From positions 82,860,436 through 82,924,435 of the forward strand of contig OX457027.1 in NCBI GenBank assembly GCA_949752745.1: a stretch of 64,000 nucleotides of DNA, read 5' to 3'. This document shows positions 55,146-64,000 of the stretch, in pieces. The translations under genes were made by a program, and so were the position numbers. The first letter of the stretch is position 1; every line of letters starts with the position of its first letter. Under the pieces are notes generated by a model, which was given only the letters and a program-made list of their open reading frames with translations, made no database searches and had not been told where the DNA came from. This DNA comes from Protula sp. h YS-2021. Taxonomy: Eukaryota; Annelida; Polychaeta; Sabellida; Serpulidae.

Positions 55146-56120
55146 ATTTCCAGACTTTGTTGTCGTGCTCTCGAGTACCGTTAAGCAAGTGTTTTTAAAT
55201 CATCCACGGAACAGATATTTTCACTTGCATGGACGTTAGTTTTAAACTCAAGAATGTTCTCAGTTTAAATGTATTTATTAGGTCACCATTGTCCTAATAT
55301 CCAGCTACCTGCCATCGTCCTTTTTTCGGACCCTAGGGTCAGAAAAAAGGGGGGACGTACACAGTACCTACTGTTCCCGTAGTCCCGTACAACCTCCGGC
55401 AACTAGGGGATCGGTCCATGATGACCATGCCCACCGTGCCCATGGTCCCATAATTGGCCCAAGACACGGGAATTCATATTGCAGTGAAAGTTTTTCACTT
55501 TTTAAGTTTAAATTCTATCAGTATTAGAATCTAAAAGATTATCTAGTCGTATTTTGTAGGTTTTGCGGGAAAAACCTTCTACTTATATTGTGTTCTTGAC
55601 TCCAGGCGCTTGGACCTTATCAGTTGCCTTAGTCTAACGTCAATACAGCATGTTATCTGTTTGTGAATACTGCAGTCGCAATCCCTAGCAGTATTTAGTT
55701 TATTTGCGTAGATCTCTGAGATTTACTATCGTATTGTCAAAATATCGAAGGTTTGAAGTTATTTTTAGTAACCTCGATGTTGAGAGTGTGAGGTTGGTAC
55801 CCATCCCGTGGGCGGAAGCAGGGGGATGGCAATAACCACTCTTATGTGATTGGCGAACTTGATTACATGTGTCAGACCGACATTCTGTTCCCATGTGGTC
55901 GTATCCCACAGTATTTTTTTATGGGACTGGGAGTGTCCCCCCCCCCCTATCCCAGGCCTTTTGGAAAACATTAAAAAAAAAGTGGAACGTAGTTGGCATT
56001 TTATTCAGTCTTCAACTACAGTTCAACTTTACATCTTCCGATGAGCTTTTACGTATCTAGCACAATTCGCAACCTTTTTTGTGAAGCAGTATAGAATGGC
56101 AGGCTCCCCTTCTCCAGACT
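55146..56120. other. 3' flank of the DIRS element
   Basis: Contains a short hairpin-like pair, cttttttcggaccctagggtc followed by agaaaaaagg, near 55,320-55,350. Unremarkable sequence follows. The element's 3' terminal repeat may lie here but could not be matched to a 5' copy by eye. Confidence 0.4.
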
Positions 56121-56125
56121 CAAGT

Positions 56126-56526
56126 CCCATCTAAAAGTGGAGATAAGCGAATTCAAAGCTTTTGCGAGGTAAAACTAACGTTTTATTTAGTAAAACGTGC
56201 TTTTACGAGTAAAAGCGCATTTCGCGTTCTCCACTTTTAGCCTACTCTTCCACCCATCCACCCACAACTAGCCTGGGTGCGTTATTCAACAACCGAGTGG
56301 GGCTTAAAGGGAATGGCCGTTGTCAATCATGACGAAATACCAGAGGATTCCCTCATTTTGATTGGTGGATGGATGAATGGCGGGATAGGCTATTCTGCAG
56401 GCACAAAAAAGTTTGTTTTTATTTGCGTGAAAGGTTAAAACCGAAAGGAAACCCATCTAAAAGTGGAGAACGCGAATTGCGCTTTTACTCTTAAAAGCAC
56501 GTTTTACGAAATAAAACGTTAGTTTA
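56126..56526. mobile_element. Foldback/MITE-like element with 70-bp inverted arms
   Basis: The left arm 56,171-56,240 (aaaactaacgttttatttag to ttctccacttttag) is the near-perfect reverse complement of the right arm 56,457-56,526 (ctaaaagtggagaacgcgaa to aaacgttagttt). The word cccatctaaaagtggaga also occurs in direct orientation at 56,126 and 56,452. The 216-base spacer has no coding potential. Typical of a non-autonomous terminal-inverted-repeat element. Confidence 0.85.
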
Positions 56527-57045
56527 CACAGATTTTATATTTTAATAAAACTATGGTTAAAACTGACAGACTTCTCGCACATAAGGTTTTCTTGCGAGAA
56601 GCAAGCTCTTGGCGTATTCGCTGGGAGTTTCTCAGCCCGTGCTTGCTGTTCCCCTGTTCTAAGAAAAGAATGAAGGAGAGTACATTGCTTTGTTTTTTTT
56701 TGTTTGTTTGTTTGTTTTTTGCTATCTTTAATTTCAGTTTTTACTCATTTGTTTTTCTTTTTGTTTTTTTTTTTTGTTCAGTGTTATAAATACTGTGTGG
56801 TATTACGTAATGTCGTACAGATTAAAGAAATTCAATAAACTATTAGACATATGTAAATGATAGAACTCAAAGAAGCCAGTCCTTATGTTACCTGTTTGCC
56901 TGTAAAATGAGGTCATATCGGTGTGTGCCTGAAAGTGAAAGGGACTGTGGCGTTCAAAATTTAAGGAAAATATAAAAGTAAAAGCAGTTTGAGAAGTGAC
57001 GTCATTGTCAGTGATGTGTACCGGAAAACCTGACTGGAGACGGGT

Positions 57046-57746
57046 GCCATACCAGTTGGCCAACGGACATTTGACCAACGGACAATTGACCAACGCTCGA
57101 TTGACCAACACCTCAATTAGAAAACGACCATTTGACCAACTTTTTACTAAAAAAATTATTTTGAACTTTATCACTCTTTATCACAAATTCTCAGGTATCA
57201 TATTAAAACCGAATCCACGACATTTCCTCGAGCGAGTTATAACATGGAAACCATAAAAAACAATCACTGCCACTGGATGTCAAAGGTACTGGAATATTTT
57301 GTGTCTGGCATAACTCCACTCTTCCAAGAATATTATAATCCGAGTTAGGTAGAGATGTCATCTCCCTCGCGTTTGTTTTTACAACTATGGGTGTATTTTA
57401 GCTGCTCTTTATTCTTACAAAGGGCCGTTTTAATCCGGGTTAGTCTCAGATGCCATCTCGCGTGTAAATAGTTACCTCGGTATTCGCCCCTCTTAATCCG
57501 CACGAAGTAATTATAATCCGGATTAGCCAGAATTGTCAAAAAATTTGACCTATATCCTTGCCTTAATTATAGGATCATGTGCAGAAAAAAAAACAATTTG
57601 ATGAATAAAGGTTGAAATAACTTCAAAAAATAAAAAATTGTCAAATGGTCGTTATTTATTAAGGCGTTGGTCAATCGACCGTTGGTCAATTGTCCGTTGG
57701 TTAAATGACCGTTGGTCAATCAAACGTTGGTCAAATGACCTGTACC
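57046..57746. mobile_element. Non-autonomous element with ttgaccaacg subterminal repeats
   Basis: The left arm (about 57,046-57,140) holds four ttgaccaacg or similar words every 12-16 bases. The right arm (about 57,638-57,746) is its reverse complement, with cgttggtcaa words. About 500 bases of non-coding AT-rich sequence lie between. The word kgttggtcaaattg also occurs near 60,050, indicating another fragment of the family. Confidence 0.85.
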
Positions 57747-57944
57747 CCTGCAGACGAACCTGTCTGGGGGCAACCCCCTAATTCCGACAAAATATTTCAG
57801 CCCCTTTTAATCTGCCAGTGATTTCTATACAATAAGAAAACCTTGAAAAAGTGGACGTCTCCCTACTTCGGACATTTCGGACAATTTTTTCAGACCCAGG
57901 TAACACTATATGAATAACTCTTGTAATTCGGATAAGCAAATAGA

Positions 57945-58035
57945 TAAATAGATAACAAGGCGTATGCCTGATCAGTCAATAAAACCTTAAGTCAACAACA
58001 ACCAAACACTACTCGGCTTATATGACGTATTCAAG
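57945..58035. repeat. Dispersed direct repeat, copy 1
   Basis: A segment with gtatgcctgatcagtcaata then aagtcaacaacaaccaaaca recurs in the same orientation near 61,805-61,900 with few differences. The two copies are 3.8 kb apart and bracket several nested elements. Confidence 0.85.
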
Positions 58036-58420
58036 CTGTGTTGTTTGCAATATATTATTCAAGAAATAACCCATTGAAGGAAGTATTTTTGCGTTTTAAT
58101 TTTTGTTAAGTGTTTAACATTTCGCTAGCGGAATGAGCTTCTAGTTCTAAGTTGTCAGAGCAGAGGAATTAACTGACTAATGTGGTGAAGTCACGGTTAA
58201 ATCTGAAAAAACAACAGGAGTGTTTTCTGTTGTCAGAAAATCCCGAGTTGCGCGGCACAGAGGGTTTTCTGACAACAGCATACACTATTTTGAATATTTT
58301 ACGAATCCACGATAAATATAACGATAGGCTGTTCATAATTATGTCATTAAACTGACGGGGCTTCTCATTATGTGTCACATCACACTGCTAATGTAATGCT
58401 ATTCAATTCATAAATAAGTA

Positions 58421-58510
58421 CAGTAAAACCCCACTATTGAGGACAATAACTGTCTGGCAGATTCAGTCCCTAATAGTGGGGTGTCCCTAATAGAGGGGTT
58501 CCTAAAAGCG
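58421..58510. repeat. Repeat words ccctaatagtggggtgtcc, copy 1
   Basis: Begins cagtaaaaccccactattga and contains tccctaatagtggggtgtcc twice in altered form. Similar words recur at 61,155-61,345. They resemble subterminal repeats of a DNA transposon, but no transposase was identified between the two sites. Confidence 0.6.
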
Positions 58511-59154
58511 GTAGTCACTATACTTGATTTTTACATACTACACACACAGTTTGTTGTTTTTTTATTAATTAGACAAAATGTATACACATTCCAGGCGTTA
58601 TAATTTAGGGAATATATTTATAACAAATTTACAATATTTTATTCAGATATAAGTCCACAATCCACTGACGATATATCTGTAGTTTCTAAGTCTATTTTCA
58701 ACATATCTACAATTTTAATTGCTAAATTCTTATTTTACTTCGTAAAAGCTCCTAATTCGCTCACCTCCGCTTTTATACGGGTTTTCTCGTAAAACTCAAA
58801 GAATCACGCAATAAGGAACGCAGAATTTTTCTATTGGCTCGAATAGTCCCGTCCTTGGTTACAGCCAATCAGAATTCTTGGTACCAAGCCCCATTCTCGC
58901 TTTGAGTGCGGCACCAACCACACGCGTTTTGTCGAGGCAGAAAAAATTATTTGCTGCCTTCAGTCTAAGGTGAATTTCTCCGAATGTTTTATTAAACGTT
59001 GGCTAATACTTTCATTTTTATTGTGTTAACACGAGCGTTGTGGGCTCGCGTAATTTGGAGATTTTGCCTTCGTATGCTCTCTACTAGTAATTCTAAGTTT
59101 GCATAACGGGGGTTGCCTTTTTCCGAAAAAAATTAGTAGGTCTCCACGGTATCC

Positions 59155-59955
59155 CGACAATTCATCTAAATGAGGGAGGTACGACAATTCATCTTAATTT
59201 TATAACACTGTCAATTTTCATTTTTATTTTTATCTTAATAAAGGTATTTTGTAAGAACATTTTACCCCTACCCCCCCCCCCCCCTACTACGATGTGACCA
59301 GGATTCTCCCTGCTAGCAGCGGCTGCCTGCTTGATTTTGATTTTTGCCTTGAGTGCGTCAATCTCATTGTTGTTTGAATCATGGTTGTGTTCACCTGTAA
59401 CTTCTGGATCAATCATCGTTGCACTTGCATGAAATCGATTGCAGTTTAACGCAGTACCAAGTTGTGAAGTTTTTGTTGGCATTCTTTTTGTTGTACATAA
59501 AACTTTCATGGGCAATTTTTGGTTTTCCTCTTTCGCTTTGTATTATCTCCATGATGCTAATGTCCTGGTGTATAATTACAACATCTATCAGGAGCCTTTT
59601 TTATATATGCTGAATGGCATAACCTGCTTCGGAGGATTAAAGACTTGGAGATTAAGAACGCACATATGGGCATTCAAACTCCGTCAATGCAGACACCCTT
59701 TGACAGTGATGGGTTTCCTTTTGACCCTGTATAGGCGTTAGTTAATATTCTTTGATAGTGAGTAAGGCAGATATGACAGGCAGGAGATTATAGGGTTTTA
59801 GCTGGCATTTTTAACTGTAGCTCACCTGTAATTTATCCCTCTTTGTTTAATATTTTTTAAAATAAAAATAAAAAATAAAAATTGACAGTTTTATAAGATT
59901 TAGATAAATTCGTACCCCATCATTTAGATGAATTATCGCTAGATGAATTGTCGCT
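59155..59955. mobile_element. Inverted-repeat element carrying a FLYWCH-like fragment
   Basis: The left arm at about 59,155-59,225 (cgacaattcatctaaatgag ... aacactgtcaattt) is the reverse complement of about 59,870-59,955 (aaaattgacagttttataag ... agatgaattgtcg). Between the arms, the minus strand encodes part of a FLYWCH-type zinc finger (next entry). FLYWCH domains accompany MULE transposases, so this is probably a deleted, MULE-related DNA transposon. Confidence 0.75.
59290..59460 (-). pseudogene. FLYWCH-like zinc-finger fragment
   Basis: The minus strand reads CNRFHASATMIDPEVTGEHN then H and NEIDALKAKIKIKQAAAASR. This matches the C-terminal end of FLYWCH domains (CxARxxT...GEHNH) and the Lys/Ala helix that follows in MULE-type proteins. 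The N-terminal half with FLYW is not visible, and the frame ends in a C-rich tract. Confidence 0.55.
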
Positions 59956-60104
59956 AGATGAACTGTCGCTAGATGAATTGTTGTGGATTTGGTCTCCACC
60001 GTTTGCGTACTTACCGTTTAGTACGCAAACAAATTTCTGTTGATCAAATTGTGGTTGGTCAAATTGCGGTTGGTCAAATTGTATGCACCGCGTCAACTGC
60101 CCCT

Positions 60105-60535
60105 CCCCTTTTTTGCAACCCGGTCGACTGCCCCCCCCCCCCTCTGCAATTTGACGGGGTCGTCATCTGCCCCCCCCCCCTCCTTTTTTCAGTGGAAAAA
60201 ATTCTTTAAAAAATTATGCAGTTGTGATGTCCCCGTCTACTTCGTCTCTGAAACAATTGATCTTCATTGATCTATTCACCAATATTGATCTTAGGAGCAA
60301 CTGATCCGTAAACTAATTGCAATTCTAATTGCAATTAGTTTCCTATTAGTGAATTGCAATTTACCGATGTCTAATACATTCAATAAAATAAATATAATTT
60401 TATTTATTGTGTCTTTGTAAGCCAAGAACCCAAGAAAAAATAGTATATGGAGGGGGCAAGCGACCACCCCTCCACTTTGAAGGGGGGGGGGGGGGGGGGG
60501 AGTCGACCGGGTTGCAAAAAAAAGGGGGGCACATG
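60105..60535. mobile_element. C/G-rich inverted-repeat element
   Basis: The left arm at about 60,105-60,190 (ttttttgcaacccggtcgact then poly-C, ctgcaatttgacggggtcgt, poly-C) is the inverse of about 60,445-60,530 (ccactttgaa, poly-G, agtcgaccgggttgcaaaaa). Arms of nearly 90 bases with uneven C/G runs enclose about 250 AT-rich bases. Confidence 0.8.
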
Positions 60536-60869
60536 TGACAGCTGCAGAAGGGATAGAGACATTCCCCTCTGTGACACACTTGATACCTGCGAGGAGTGTG
60601 CACACTTATTTCCACAAGACTGGGACGCATTAGAGAAGATCAGCACTGGGAACGTGAAATTGAGAATTCGTCGCAACATGAAGTCCCTCTCATTCGAGAC
60701 GCCAAGGCCGGATTCGCTTGTACTTGGCCAGGTTTCTTCTCCGGTGTGTACACACAGGGGTGCGGAAACTGGCTTTGAAGTGCCCAGAAAGTACAAGAAG
60801 CAATCTACTGACGATATATATGCAGTTTCTCAAGTCTATTTACAACATGCATACAATTTTAAGTGCTAA
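60510..60869 (+). pseudogene. Fragment of a DIRS-like gag or similar Cys-rich protein
   Basis: The frame reads TCDSCRRDRDIPLCDTLDTC then EECAHLFPQDWDALEKI and a basic stretch. Its C-x2-C...C-x2-C plus W layout resembles the CPECEQLTHREW start of the gag-like region in the DIRS element. Its upstream end is formed by the right arm of the C/G-rich element, so it may have been cut by that insertion. The family assignment is tentative. Confidence 0.4.
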
Positions 60870-61154
60870 ATTCTTATTTGCTTTAATTGTCATTTAGCGT
60901 ACTGTGCTGTAAATAAATTATGTCCATGTTTAAAAGACAATAACAGTGACACAACTCCAGGTGTTGCAAAAAGCAGGGGCTCAAGAGGCATTTTCCTGTG
61001 TACGATATGACAAATGTAATCAATGGCGTTGCACAAACATTGTTTTGACGCGATGTACTCTGAAGGCAAAGCATAAAGGGTTAAAAACGCATGCTTTGTG
61101 TTTCAAGCAGAATAGTGTTGTTTGCAATATGCGCGAAGTTGGACCTGTTTTTCG

Positions 61155-61345
61155 CTGCCCTTAATAGAGGGGTTATTCTCAATGCATTCTGGATTTCACG
61201 GGCTCGAAAAAGTGTCCTTAATTCTGAATTGCGGGGTGTCCTTAATAGAAGGGCTCAGAATATACAGAAATCTATGAGATTTTAAAACAGACTGACAAAA
61301 AGTGTCCTTATTTGCGGGGTGTCCCTAATAGCGGGATGTCCTTAT
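61155..61345. repeat. Repeat words ccctaatagcggggtgtcc, copy 2
   Basis: At least four variants of the word tccttaatagaggggt or ggggtgtccctaatagcggg in about 190 bases, the same family as at 58,421-58,510. Confidence 0.65.
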
Positions 61346-61364
61346 CCGGGTATCCAGACAGAAG

Positions 61365-61460
61365 GGCCTTGGACAAAAGGGTCTTGGACATAGGGGCCTT
61401 TCCCAAAAAGGCCTTTCCCAAAACGGCCCTAAATGAAAAGTTGGACAAAAAGGCCTTGAG
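61365..61460. repeat. ggacaaaagggccttgg repeats
   Basis: Words ggccttggacaaaagggtc, ttggacataggggcctttcc and gttggacaaaaaggccttg in close succession; the inverse of the words at 48,336-48,420. Confidence 0.6.
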
Positions 61461-61804
61461 AATTTTCTCTAGGATTTTAAGTTTTAATTAACACTTGACA
61501 AGCCTTTGGCTTGCAAGGGTTATATGAATTTGTGCGAACAAAATTCGTCCTTTTTTTCTTCTTGACAGTTTTTCCGATTTTTTGTGTCTTCTTCTTCTCT
61601 GACACTATGAGCCCTACGACCATCAAACTTGAGACTTATGAAGAGCTTGATATGAACATGTGCATGTCACTTTTTATTTTCGTCTTTGATTTCGTTTTCT
61701 TTGTTAAAACGCCATGTGAAAAGAGTGTATTTTTCGCAAGTAAATGCATAGCATTTAATGCACAGCCAGAACACAGTTGCTGAGCTTTGTGCCAACTCTC
61801 ACTG

Positions 61805-61900
61805 CGTAAATAGATAACACGACGTATGCCTGATCAGTCAATAAAACTTTAAGTCAACAACAACCAAACACTACTTGGGACGTTTATAAGACGTATTCAA
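61805..61900. repeat. Dispersed direct repeat, copy 2
   Basis: Matches 57,945-58,035 in the same orientation (gtatgcctgatcagtcaata, aagtcaacaacaaccaaaca, gacgtattcaa). It abuts the start of the interleaved inverted repeats. Confidence 0.85.
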
Positions 61901-61906
61901 AAAACA

Positions 61907-63325
61907 CCTTTTTTATTTTAACCATATTTACTTGTTTTCTGTTCAAGGCACAACATAGTTCAATGTCGCTAAATGCATATACTAAATCGTTAGTAGTTTT
62001 AATCATTACCAAAATCATGCACTTCAATGGAGGTTGCAAAGAAACATGCTCCATTGAAGGAATGTAGGTAATCTGCCCCCCCCCCCCGGTGATCTGCCCC
62101 CCCCCCGGTAATCTGCCCCCCCGACAATCTGCCCCCCGGTAATCTGCCCCCCTCAAATTTTCCATACTAGGTAATCTGCCCCCCCTCCTCATATTATATA
62201 TTTATTGTTATTATATATATATTATATATATATATTATATATGTTTTATATATGTGTGGTGTGTGTGTGTTGATGTGTGTATGTGTGTGTTTTACTGTTC
62301 TTTATATTAAAAGGGAACTTAAAAGTACTTTTGATGTTCTTGCATCTTTCTTAGAACTATGTTAATCAAACACTTTTGATTTTCTAACAAGTATTAGCCA
62401 GATTACATCTTCACAAGCAACTGCCTGTAATGGATTTTATCCTAATTATACCTGTATGTCAAAATACTCAACTTCTGAATTGCAGTATGTATTAATTGCA
62501 ATTAACCAACCACATCTTCAATGGAGCATGTTTCTTTGCAACCTCCATTGAAGTGCATGATTTTGGTAATGATTAAAACTGCTAACGATTTGTATATGCA
62601 TTTAGCGACATTGAACTAAGTTGTGCCTTGAACAGAAAACAAATAAATATAGTTAAAATAAAAAAAGGTATTTTTTTCTTATTGTTTGGGCAAAAGACTG
62701 TATGAATGAATAAATGAATATTTATATATTATATATCATTATATTATATATGAATTAATGTATATAAAAATGAATAAGTCATATAGGCCTATCTGTAATC
62801 CACCAATAATAGATGATTGAACATGCTGTAATTGCAATTAATAGCGAATGCCACCCGTATATATTAAGTACTAAGTTGATCCCGATTACACATGAATCGC
62901 TTTCAAGGGTTAAGAAATTAATCCTAAAAATAAAAAAGACACGCACACAAACACATAATCAATGCATGAGAGGGGGGCAGATTACCTAGTATTGAAAATT
63001 TGAGGGGGGCAGATTACCGGGGGGGGCAGATTGTCGGGGGGCAGATTACCGGGGGGCCGATTACCGTTTACCCCATTAAAGATGTGGTTGGTTAATTGCA
63101 ATTAATACGAACTGCAATTCAGAAGTTGAGTATTTTGACATACAGGTATAATTAGGATAAAATCCATTACAGGCAGTTGCTTGTGAAGATGTAATCTGGC
63201 TAATACTGGTTAGAAAATCAAAAGTGTTTGATTACCATAGTTCTAAGAAAGATGCAAGAACATCAAAAGTGCTTTTAAGTTCCCTTTTAATATAAAGAAC
63301 AGTAAAACACACACATTAACACACA
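61907..63325. repeat. Interleaved inverted repeats A-B-C-A'-spacer-B'-C'
   Basis: A (about 61,907-62,060) is inverted as A' (about 62,517-62,670). B (about 62,068-62,192, repeats of gtaatctgcccccc) is inverted as B' (about 62,967-63,066). C (about 62,270-62,516) is inverted as C' (about 63,078-63,325). C ends exactly where A' begins. Arms are 100-250 bases with few mismatches. The order is not that of one simple palindrome, in which the second half would run C'-B'-A'. A (TA)n and (GT)n-rich stretch lies between B and C. No coding potential. Confidence 0.85.
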
Positions 63326-64000
63326 CACATATATATATAATATATATAATGTCGTGGTCCGTACTTTTGAATTTGGGGGTGAAATCGGTCACGACGTGTT
63401 TTAATTAAAAGTGTTTGGAATGGGGTACCAGAATCAATTGCGAATGAAATCAGAGTTCTTTAGGTATAAACGCTATATTTGTTTAATACAACTTATTAAC
63501 AATTAATTAACATAACAATAACAATTTAATAACCAACCTTTAATCGTTTCTTTCGTTGCGCAACACGAAACCTTTATTCCAAAATTGATCCCTTGTTCGA
63601 ATCCAGAAGCACGATCAATACCAGAACTTTATTATCTATTTCCTAATAGTGATATATCCTTAAACTTGTGTCTTTAATTAATTTACTAATTTCCTTCTGT
63701 GACTGGGAGTCGGGGGTGTCGAAAAGCTCTCTCTGACTGACTCTCCCTCTATCTCTGCGTGTCCTTTTCGAACTGCATGCCTATATATTTAACCCACTCA
63801 CACGTGACCTGACCGAAAACTGACCAGTCGACATAATAATAACTTAAGAACTGAGGGTAATTGCTTGTTGACAGCAAATTGGGTGAGATTGCTAACATAG
63901 TAATTAACACATGGTATTTAATCCGTCTTAACAATTAAGGAGTAGCCCCGAGTTGGTATAGCTAATTAGGACAGATGTCATATTAAAAGACATCCCAGAC
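63326..64000. other. Right end of the window
   Basis: A word cgtcgtggtccgtac... with cggtcacgacgtg nearby (about 63,350-63,400) could be the start of another element. A CT-rich patch lies near 63,720-63,760. No gene recognised. Confidence 0.35.

Noticed and set aside
58421..61345. A complete DNA transposon bounded by the ccctaatag repeats
   Set aside because: The word arrays occur at both sites, but no clear overall inverted pairing or transposase between them could be shown.

Overview
The window looks like a gene-poor, repeat-rich stretch of a lophotrochozoan, most likely bivalve mollusc, genome. The reasons are intron-rich genes with phase-1 EGF exons, a secreted VWD-EGF protein ending in a chitin-binding domain, an ankyrin/cGAS-like gene, PAN + jacalin-like secreted proteins, a DIRS-type retroelement and many foldback elements. 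The species assignment is inference; no search could be run.

Layout. (1) About 0.2-1.1 kb: a 27-bp-period minisatellite. (2) About 1.4-18.6 kb, plus strand: the 3' part of a large secreted multidomain gene with 25 exons whose splice phases all chain (one acceptor is ambiguous). Domain order: D8C end, VWDE-type module, VWD domain, furin-like site, Cys-rich modules, a run of calcium-binding EGF exons, chitin-binding type-2 domain, stop. Its introns carry (TA)n tracts, a dispersed repeat, a quadruplicated splice-donor segment and relic EGF exons. (3) About 18.6-27.9 kb: intergenic, with minisatellites, a duplicated segment and a degenerate tyrosine-recombinase element. (4) 27.9-28.7 kb, plus: a secreted PAN-like/jacalin-like lectin. 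(5) 30.4-46.2 kb, minus: four genes in the same orientation. In transcription order they are a paralogue of that lectin (44.8-46.2), a PAN-EGF(x5)-PLAT protein (36.5-42.4), an ankyrin-repeat protein (34.1-34.9) and an ankyrin-cGAS-like nucleotidyltransferase broken by one in-frame stop (30.4-32.6). (6) 47.2-64 kb: a transposon graveyard. It holds a 5'-truncated LINE with a (TAA)n tail, C-rich and G-rich minisatellites, a nearly complete but decayed DIRS-type element (gag-like, RT/RNase H, tyrosine recombinase), and several foldback or MITE-like elements, one with a FLYWCH-like fragment.

The host genes fall into extracellular adhesion or recognition proteins (VWD/EGF/chitin-binding, PAN/EGF/PLAT, PAN/jacalin) and putative intracellular sensing proteins (ankyrin, ankyrin-cGLR). 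The domain content suggests matrix or innate-recognition roles; that is inference from families, not shown by the sequence.

The most notable points are the broken ankyrin-cGLR gene, the PAN-EGF-PLAT architecture, ongoing EGF-exon gain and loss in the VWD gene, a 53-bp quadruplication across a splice donor, a likely GC-AG intron, and an interleaved set of inverted repeats at 61.9-63.3 kb. No rRNA or CRISPR was seen, and no tRNA was recognised by eye.
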